DNA of 9,062 nt from Syntrophaceae bacterium. Its GTDB lineage: Bacteria; Desulfobacterota; Syntrophia; Syntrophales; UBA2185. The DNA lies in NCBI GenBank assembly GCA_003508565.1, contig DNUI01000239.1, forward strand, positions 1 through 9,062, in the 5' to 3' direction. Position numbers and translations under genes: made by a program. Under the pieces are notes generated by a model. The model saw only the letters and a list, made by a program, of their open reading frames with translations. It made no database searches and was not told the origin of the DNA. This document shows, one piece after another, positions 4,872-9,062 of this stretch (the stretch's first letter is position 1; every line of letters starts with the position of its first letter).

Positions 4872-6137
4872 ATGCTGCAGGATGTGTTGTTAGACAGCGG
4901 GGAAGCATTGCTGAAAGATGAAGTGAGGAACTTTGTCAAAGCGGAAGTTTCTTCCGACCTCGTCAGGAAGATGGATCGCGACGAGATCACCTACCCGAGG
5001 GAATTCGTCAAGACTCTGGGAAACCGTAATCTCCTTGGATTGAGATTCCCCGTGGCGTACGGCGGCCGAGGCCTTTCCTGGGCTGCGGAAATCGCGGCCC
5101 TGGAGGAAATCGGGGTTCTGGGAACGGCGTTGGGATGCGCCTTCTCCATGCCGTCCATCGTTGGGCAGGCCCTTCACAGCTTCGGCACGGAAGCGCAGAA
5201 GGAGGAATTTCTCAAACCCCTTTTGAAAGGTGATCTCATATCCGCGGAAGCCCTTACCGAACCGCGGGGAGGTTCGGATTTTTTCGGCGCGACTACCCGG
5301 GCGGAACTTAAGGGTGATTATTTTATTGTCAAAGGTCAGAAGCGGTTTGTCGTGGCGGCGGATGGGGCAGATTTTTTCATCGTATACTGCAACACCAATC
5401 CGCAGGGGAAACCTCACGAACGGATCAGCCTGTTACTGATCGAAAAGGGCCGTCCGGGTGTCGAGGTCAAGTACCTTTACAAACTCATGGGCACAAGAGG
5501 AGGGGGCACGGGACGTCTCCTCTTCCGGGACGTGAAGGTGCCCGCATCGAACCTGATCGGTGAAGTCAACAAAGGCGCGGAAATTTTCAATACCATGATG
5601 GTTCCGGAGCGATTGACCTCCGCGGGGGGTTCTCTCGGCATGGCCCGCGCCGCCCTGGAAGTTGCCGTGAGATACTCGGACCGGAGAAGGGCATTCGGTC
5701 AGAAAATCCGCAATTTTCAGGGGGTCAGCTTCAAAGTGGCCGATGCCATTACCCGGTTGGATGCGGCACGGGCATTGACTATTGCAGCGGGAAGAAGCGT
5801 TGATGCGGGGCTTCCCTCGGCACGGCGTCTGGTGAGCGAGGCAAAAAAATTTGCAACCGATGCCGCGTGGGAAATCTGTAATCTTGCGATGCAAATTGTC
5901 GGGGGTATCGGCTACACGAATGTTTACCCGTTGGAGCGCATGATCAGGGATACCCGGCTGATCCAAATATGGACGGGAACCAACGACATTATGAATCTCC
6001 TGATCCAGCACGAATATTACCGGGAAATTCTCAAAGACCAGAACCCCGGACGCATGATCGAAAATGACGCCGAAGAGGCGGGGCAGGACGAAGAAAAGGT
6101 TTATGAAGACGAAGAGATGTGGACAAAGGGCTGGTAA
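4872..6137 (+). CDS. Acyl-CoA dehydrogenase family flavoprotein
   Basis: 421 residues from ATG 4872; the frame also permits TTG 4845 (430 residues, used for the numbering here). The full ACAD fold is present: helical N-domain (20-130), beta domain opening with AEALTEPRGGSDFFG (134-148), and a helical C-domain with RRAFGQKIRNFQG (281-293) and the FAD-contact motif MQIVGGIGYTN (349-359). It should oxidise an acyl-CoA to the 2-enoyl-CoA, passing electrons to an electron-transfer flavoprotein; the substrate cannot be read from sequence. The MCAD-type catalytic Glu position is Thr377 (IWTGTND). A Glu is present at the isovaleryl/long-chain-type position, E255 in VPERL. The acidic C-terminal tail (405-430, EEAGQDEEKVYEDEEMW) is extra to the fold. 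ATG 4872 has only weak ribosome binding bases (AAAAGG at 4856-4861, 10-nt spacer). It is followed by a possible coupled ORF and ypfJ. Confidence 0.93.
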   Translation: MLQDVLLDSGEALLKDEVRNFVKAEVSSDLVRKMDRDEITYPREFVKTLGNRNLLGLRFPVAYGGRGLSWAAEIAALEEIGVLGTALGCAFSMPSIVGQALHSFGTEAQKEEFLKPLLKGDLISAEALTEPRGGSDFFGATTRAELKGDYFIVKGQKRFVVAADGADFFIVYCNTNPQGKPHERISLLLIEKGRPGVEVKYLYKLMGTRGGGTGRLLFRDVKVPASNLIGEVNKGAEIFNTMMVPERLTSAGGSLGMARAALEVAVRYSDRRRAFGQKIRNFQGVSFKVADAITRLDAARALTIAAGRSVDAGLPSARRLVSEAKKFATDAAWEICNLAMQIVGGIGYTNVYPLERMIRDTRLIQIWTGTNDIMNLLIQHEYYREILKDQNPGRMIENDAEEAGQDEEKVYEDEEMWTKGW

Positions 6138-6304
6138 GGGTAATAAGAGGCAGACCTGCGGTGATTGCAATGATTCGCCAGGGAGAGCGGGGGCAATTGT
6201 CTCGCGGCAACAACATTGATCTGCTGAAAGCGGAAGGAGCGCGAATCGATTGCCTCCAATCAAGCGACATCGTTCTCGAAGAAGTGATGCGGGCAACGCG
6301 ATAA
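6119..6304 (+). CDS. Doubtful 61-residue ORF overlapping the dehydrogenase 3' end
   Basis: A GTG-started frame overlaps the last 19 nt of the dehydrogenase gene and ends in the ATAAAAGGAGG that serves ypfJ. The second half (RGNNIDLLKAEGARIDCL then QSSDIVLEEVMRATR) looks like genuine protein and its codons resemble those of the neighbours. The first 15 codons are rich in unusual AGG, ATA and AGA codons. I recognise no family. It may be a small gene translated by coupling, may start later (GTG 6161 or ATG 6170), or may be a remnant of a larger gene. If it is not a gene, 6138-6317 is a 180-nt spacer. Confidence 0.35.
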   Translation: MDKGLVRVIRGRPAVIAMIRQGERGQLSRGNNIDLLKAEGARIDCLQSSDIVLEEVMRATR

Positions 6305-6317
6305 AAGGAGGAATGTT

Positions 6318-7166
6318 ATGCGTTGGGAGGATAAAGACAGAAGCGACAATGTCGAGGACAGGAGGGGAATGCCTGTCTCACGAGGGGTGTTGGGAGGCGG
6401 GATTGGTACGGTGATCCTCGTGGTCGTCGCCCTCTATTTCGGTATCGACCCGTCAGTGATCCTGCAGTCGGTTCCTCAGAGCGGGCCGCCACCTGTGACG
6501 CAGCAACAGCAAAAGGCCGGTTCAGACTCCATGAGCCAATTCATTTCGGTTGTCCTTGCTGACACGGAAAAGACATGGCACGATGTATTTCGTCGCTATG
6601 GACGAACCTACGAGGAGCCGAAAGTCGTACTTTTCACGGGGGCTGTGCAGTCCGCCTGTGGCTTCGCGCAGGCCGCCATGGGGCCCTTCTATTGCCCTCA
6701 GGATCACAAGGTGTATCTCGATCTCTCCTTTTACGAGGATCTGAAAAACCGATTCCAGGCGCCCGGGGACTTTGCCCAGGCTTACGTGATTGCTCATGAG
6801 GTAGGTCACCACGTGCAGAATCTGCTGGGAATCACCGGAAAGGTCCAGGGGGCCATGCAGCGTGTGAGCAAGGCCGATGCCAACCGCCTTTCCGTGAAAA
6901 TGGAGCTTCAGGCTGACTGTCTGGCCGGTGTCTGGGGCTACCATGCGGATAAATTACGCAATCTCCTGGAGGCCGGTGACCTGGAAGAGGCGTTGCGGGC
7001 CGCCAGTGCCATCGGAGATGACCGGATCATGAGGAAAACCCGCGGCACGATTGTCCCCGATGCCTTCACCCACGGTACGTCGGAGCAGAGGGTCCGCTGG
7101 TTCAAGCGAGGCTTCGAGACAGGCGATCTGAACCGGTGTGACACATTCAACGCGCAATATTTGTGA
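6318..7166 (+). CDS. ypfJ: YpfJ-type membrane-anchored neutral zinc metallopeptidase
   Basis: 282 residues. The N-terminal 25 residues are charged, ending in an SRGVLGGGIG lead-in as in YpfJ proteins. One membrane helix (26-43) follows, then a proline/glutamine-rich linker (53-66) and a catalytic domain. HEVGHH (160-165) gives zinc ligands H160 and H164 with catalytic E161; MELQAD (195-200) supplies the downstream acidic ligand E196. Cysteines C114, C126, C201 and C274 are in positions that could form disulfides outside the cytoplasm. This matches the putative neutral zinc metallopeptidase family (Zn_peptidase_2, YpfJ); the physiological substrate is not known. The length is typical of the family. 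AGGAGG (6306-6311) with a 6-nt spacer fixes the start. It is probably co-transcribed from the dehydrogenase promoter, as I see no separate one. Its stop is 14 nt from that of the convergent DUF4126 gene, with no terminator between. Confidence 0.94.
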   Translation: MRWEDKDRSDNVEDRRGMPVSRGVLGGGIGTVILVVVALYFGIDPSVILQSVPQSGPPPVTQQQQKAGSDSMSQFISVVLADTEKTWHDVFRRYGRTYEEPKVVLFTGAVQSACGFAQAAMGPFYCPQDHKVYLDLSFYEDLKNRFQAPGDFAQAYVIAHEVGHHVQNLLGITGKVQGAMQRVSKADANRLSVKMELQADCLAGVWGYHADKLRNLLEAGDLEEALRAASAIGDDRIMRKTRGTIVPDAFTHGTSEQRVRWFKRGFETGDLNRCDTFNAQYL

Positions 7167-7180
7167 CCAATGGTCTCTGC

Positions 7181-7750
7181 CTATTTCCCTTTCATGTTTG
7201 TCGAGAAGATACGGCTGACCTTATAAAGTGCGAAGATGGCAAAGGTTGCAGCAAGTACGAAACCGATGATGGGAATGATAATGGCCAATAGCGCAATAAA
7301 GGCAGACCCTGCCAATTCTGCTGTCGCGATGAGCGGATTTCCCAGTCCTCCGGTGAAGATCGACGATTTTCCCCTGAGCGCCGTGGTGGTTCCCTGTAGT
7401 ATGCCCGCGATACCTCCACCGGCAATGATTGCCACAATCCACTTTACAGATGGAGGCAAGTCGGTAATCACCGATGCTGTGGCGATCGTTCCCGCAATGA
7501 TTGAAGCCGGTGAAGCGATGGCATCCATGATATGGTCAAGCCAGGGGACATAGTATGCGATGATTTCGAGGATGGTTGCCGAGGCAAAGGCAATCGTAGC
7601 GTAGTATCCGCCAATCCACTCAAAGCCGGGCGCCAGAGTAAGGTACCCGTGCGTGGAGGCCAAGTTAAGAGCGAGGAGCGGGACGAATACCCTGAATCCG
7701 CATGCCGCACTCAGTCCTATGCCGGTAATGACCGCAAGTAGTGACTCCAT
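7181..7750 (-). CDS. DUF4126 family integral membrane protein
   Basis: 189 residues from ATG 7750, supported by AGAGGA (7761-7756) with a 5-nt spacer; an upstream in-frame ATG at 7783 lacks a site and would put charged residues (CYDTHHKRIE) ahead of the first helix. About five hydrophobic segments are visible. Family-like features are the N-terminal GIGLSAACGFRVFVPLLALN, the central PWLDHIMDAIASPASIIAGT, and the glycine-rich GGGIAGILQGTTTALRGKSS followed by GGLGNPLIATAELAGS. The C-terminus is a short basic tail. The function of DUF4126 proteins is not established; transport or permeability has been supposed but nothing here shows it. It is convergent with ypfJ and has its own compact promoter. 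Confidence 0.9.
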   Translation of the reverse strand: MESLLAVITGIGLSAACGFRVFVPLLALNLASTHGYLTLAPGFEWIGGYYATIAFASATILEIIAYYVPWLDHIMDAIASPASIIAGTIATASVITDLPPSVKWIVAIIAGGGIAGILQGTTTALRGKSSIFTGGLGNPLIATAELAGSAFIALLAIIIPIIGFVLAATFAIFALYKVSRIFSTNMKGK

Positions 7751-7771
7751 CTCAATCCTCTTGTGATGAGT

Positions 7772-7780
7772 ATCATAGCA
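7772..7780 (-). promoter_or_regulatory. Extended -10 promoter of the DUF4126 gene
   Basis: On the minus strand TGCTATGAT (7780-7772) is an extended -10 element: TG, one base, and TATGAT matching 5/6. No good -35 box lies at 16-18 nt, which extended -10 promoters can tolerate. The mRNA would start near 7765, just before the ribosome binding site at 7761-7756. Confidence 0.35.
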
Positions 7781-8257
7781 CACTCTGATGCATTATTACA
7801 GATGGATACTCCTGGGTTTCAGATCTCAACGTTCGCGATCATACGAACTTGCCTGAAGCACCAGGGGTGTATTGTTTTAAGAAAAATGGAGATGTTTTCA
7901 GTGCAGGATAAGATAATGCTGTCTGCAACCGGTTATGCGCCTATTCACACCACGCCGCCCCGGCCTTTTTTCAATTTACATAACATACCGTATAGGATAT
8001 AAGAAATATCAAAAAAAATCCCCCATGGAGAAGCACAACAACACCCAGGCATCAAAGACCAGGAATCGGTCCTGACAAGGCACCAAGGATTTTAAAGGGT
8101 AGGCCGTACGACAAGCCCGAGGATATCAGGTCAGGGGGATCAAACAAAAACTATTTGATACGATCAAAGATAACATCACGGTCAGATAGTCGGGAATGAA
8201 ACGTGCGTACAAGCCTTCAGGCAGGCTTGAAAATCCATCATAAAGGAGGATCTTAGA
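7781..8257. other. ~480-nt stretch with no convincing gene
   Basis: It separates the DUF4126 gene (minus) from the small exported protein (plus). A 79-codon frame (7763-8002) lacks a ribosome binding site, overlaps the DUF4126 promoter and reads like chance sequence. GCCG/CGGC (7954-7964) plus a T-run (7966-7971) is a very weak terminator-like hairpin. The part from about 8003 to 8209 contains no stop-free frame of useful length and no recognisable RNA gene. A short piece at 8103-8188 reads ARGYQVRGIKQKLFDTIKD before a stop and could be a decayed coding fragment. No clear promoter for the gene at 8258 was found. Confidence 0.45.
8210..8229 (+). promoter_or_regulatory. Hairpin in the leader of the small exported protein gene
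   Basis: CAAGCCT (8210-8216) and AGGCTTG (8223-8229) form a perfect 7-bp stem with a 6-nt loop. An overlapping smaller pairing (GCCT with AGGC, 8213-8222) competes with it. It ends 14 nt before the AGGAGG at 8244-8249 and has no T-tract. It may stabilise the mRNA or act as an operator; no known regulator site is recognised. Confidence 0.35.
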
Positions 8258-8539
8258 ATGAAGCGTATTGTGATTGTAGTGGTGGCATTATTGTTTGTTG
8301 CGTCGGTTGCTTTTGCGGGTGTTAGCACCTATCAGGTGACAGGGCCGGTCCTTGAGTTGACAAAAGACAAGATCGTAGTTCAAAAAGGCAAAGATAAGTG
8401 GGAAATTGCACTCGACGCGAGCATGAAGATTCCTGCCGACGTCAAAGTTGGCTCCAAAGTTACCATTAAGTATGAGATGAAGGCAACAAGCGTTGAAGTA
8501 AAGCCTGAGAAGGGGAAGGCAAAAACCAAAGGTAAATAA
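8258..8539 (+). CDS. Small exported beta-rich protein, DUF5666-like
   Basis: 93 residues; AGGAGG (8244-8249) with an 8-nt spacer sets the start. Type I signal peptide: MKR, hydrophobic core 4-18, cleavage expected after A18-F19-A20. The mature 73 residues show short beta strands: YQVTGPVLELTKDKIVVQKG (25-44), DKWEIALDASMKIP, VKVGSKVTIKYEMKATSVEV. The V-x-x-x-x-I-V-V, then a D-x-x-x-x-I-P-like segment, then VGSKV pattern resembles DUF5666/OB-like small barrels found in periplasmic proteins. The tail (81-93) is Lys-rich. The function is unknown. It is monocistronic: a hairpin in its leader and a strong terminator 28 nt after the stop. The start and terminator are certain; the family call is by pattern only. 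Confidence 0.8.
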   Translation: MKRIVIVVVALLFVASVAFAGVSTYQVTGPVLELTKDKIVVQKGKDKWEIALDASMKIPADVKVGSKVTIKYEMKATSVEVKPEKGKAKTKGK

Positions 8540-8566
8540 GTTACGTTTATGTATCATAGTACAATT

Positions 8567-8603
8567 ATCCTCCGGCAGATTAAATGCCGCCGGAGGATTT
8601 TTT
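8567..8603 (+). terminator. Strong rho-independent terminator after the small exported protein gene
   Basis: ATCCTCCGGC (8567-8576) pairs perfectly with GCCGGAGGAT (8589-8598) across a 12-nt loop, followed by six T (8598-8603). An alternative register pairs GGCA with TGCC near the loop. The 10-bp G/C-rich stem plus T-tract is diagnostic. Confidence 0.93.
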
Positions 8604-8700
8604 GCTTTGCCAAACTATCGTATGTATATTTCAAGATTTTTTGTCTGCAGTTGCAATCCTTACTGGCGTTTATACCTCATACAGGAGGGACATACGTGGA

Positions 8701-8730
8701 TTGTGAATAACGTTTCAACATCACGATAGT
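8701..8730 (+). promoter_or_regulatory. Weak candidate promoter of the right-edge lipoprotein gene
   Basis: TTGTGA (8701-8706), 18 nt, GATAGT (8725-8730): each box matches 4/6. Since a strong terminator lies upstream at 8567-8603, the gene at 8794 should have its own promoter in 8604-8780, and this is the best pair I could find there. Confidence 0.25.
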
Positions 8731-8793
8731 AAAAGAAATTAGAGAGAAAGACAGTAAGGGTGTGTCCCGGTATTCATGAAAGGAGAAGGGAAT

Positions 8794-9062
8794 ATGGGAT
8801 TAGGTTATCGTGTGCGCACGCGGGCTGGTATCGCATTGTTGTTGATAATGCTAAGCGTTATGACAGTCTCGTCATGTAGCAAGGGCAATGAATTGGCCAC
8901 AAGCAAGGCATTGACCAAAGACAAGGCGCAAAAACTCATAACAGAACATATTCAGGATTCCTATGGCACTGTGCCCGTCGGTGAATTCGTCTTCAACGTA
9001 AGCTCGAAAGCTACGTATGACAATTTGAAAAAATCTTGCGAACAATTGAAGGGATCGGGGTT
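8794..9062 (+). CDS. Putative lipoprotein, N-terminal part (runs off the right edge)
   Basis: 89 complete codons are visible. The start ATG 8794 follows AAGGAG (8780-8785) with an 8-nt spacer; the in-frame ATG at 8776 lacks a comparable site. A basic N-terminus (YRVRTR), hydrophobic stretch (11-25) and lipobox V25-S26-S27-C28 mark a type II signal peptide; Ser at +2 fits outer-membrane sorting. The mature part starts SKGNELATSKALTKDKAQKL, then a helical segment and EFVFNVSS, suggesting a small mixed alpha/beta periplasmic domain. The visible part is too short to assign a family, and no partner gene is visible. Confidence 0.75.
   Translation, partial: MGLGYRVRTRAGIALLLIMLSVMTVSSCSKGNELATSKALTKDKAQKLITEHIQDSYGTVPVGEFVFNVSSKATYDNLKKSCEQLKGSG

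Noticed and set aside
5433..6296. 287-codon minus-strand open frame
   Set aside because: It lies antisense to the acyl-CoA dehydrogenase, which has full family motifs; its translation is rich in Arg, Pro and Cys with no recognisable domain, as expected of a GC-rich shadow frame.
7954..7971. GCCG/CGGC hairpin followed by T-run as a terminator
   Set aside because: A 4-bp stem with 3-nt loop is too weak and no supported plus-strand gene ends before it.
7763..8002. 79-codon plus-strand frame
   Set aside because: No ribosome binding site, overlaps the 5' end region and promoter of the DUF4126 gene, and has no domain-like pattern.
8614..8730. ACTATCGT and ACGATAGT, an 8-bp inverted pair 101 nt apart
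   Set aside because: A pair of this length at this distance is expected by chance in a region of about 190 nt.
1..9062. CRISPR array, tRNA/rRNA genes, transposase or phage genes
   Set aside because: No regularly spaced repeats, no cloverleaf or rRNA-like stretch, and no mobile-element protein motif was seen on either strand.

Overview
The window looks like chromosomal DNA of a Gram-negative, probably anaerobic bacterium, most likely a Desulfobacterota/deltaproteobacterial lineage of the Syntrophia type. This is inferred from gene content: an EFR1-type flavodoxin/ferredoxin protein, an acyl-CoA dehydrogenase of a type I associate with syntrophic or sulfate-reducing deltaproteobacteria, two outer-membrane-type lipoproteins, and a peptidoglycan glycosyltransferase fused to an AsmA-like periplasmic region. 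Strong AGGAGG ribosome binding sites and at least one TTG start are seen. No rRNA, tRNA, CRISPR array, transposase or phage gene was found.

Layout. 1-708 (minus) is the N-terminal 236 codons of an EFR1 family protein that runs off the left edge; it has a near-consensus promoter on the minus strand. 942-1514 (plus) is an alanine-rich lipoprotein with its own promoter and a strong terminator. It is flanked by two copies of a 39-bp direct repeat (36/39 identical); copy 1 overlaps the EFR1 promoter. 1830-2030 is a 66-residue two-helix membrane protein. 2104-4044 is a membrane-anchored AsmA-like/GT51 peptidoglycan glycosyltransferase. Convergent to it, 4187-4531 (minus) is a stand-alone CheY-like receiver whose phosphoacceptor Asp is Asn and whose conserved Lys is Arg.

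4545-4844 is regulatory and holds two candidate promoters. It leads into a probable transcription unit: acyl-CoA dehydrogenase (4872-6137), a doubtful 61-residue ORF (6119-6304) and a YpfJ-type membrane-anchored zinc metallopeptidase (6318-7166). The DUF4126 membrane protein (7181-7750, minus) converges on the peptidase with only 14 nt between stop codons. About 500 nt without a convincing gene follow. Then come a 93-residue exported protein with a strong terminator (8258-8539) and the start of another lipoprotein (8794 to the right edge).

Most genes with a location signal act at the envelope (two lipoproteins, a small membrane protein, the glycosyltransferase, the peptidase, DUF4126, an exported beta protein). 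They sit in short, separately controlled units, so this looks like ordinary chromosomal housekeeping/accessory territory, not a dedicated island. I see no clear new multi-gene system. The points most worth checking are the AsmA-GT51 fusion, the degenerate receiver, the 39-bp repeat carrying a promoter, and the conflict between the best ribosome binding site and the reading frame at the dehydrogenase start.
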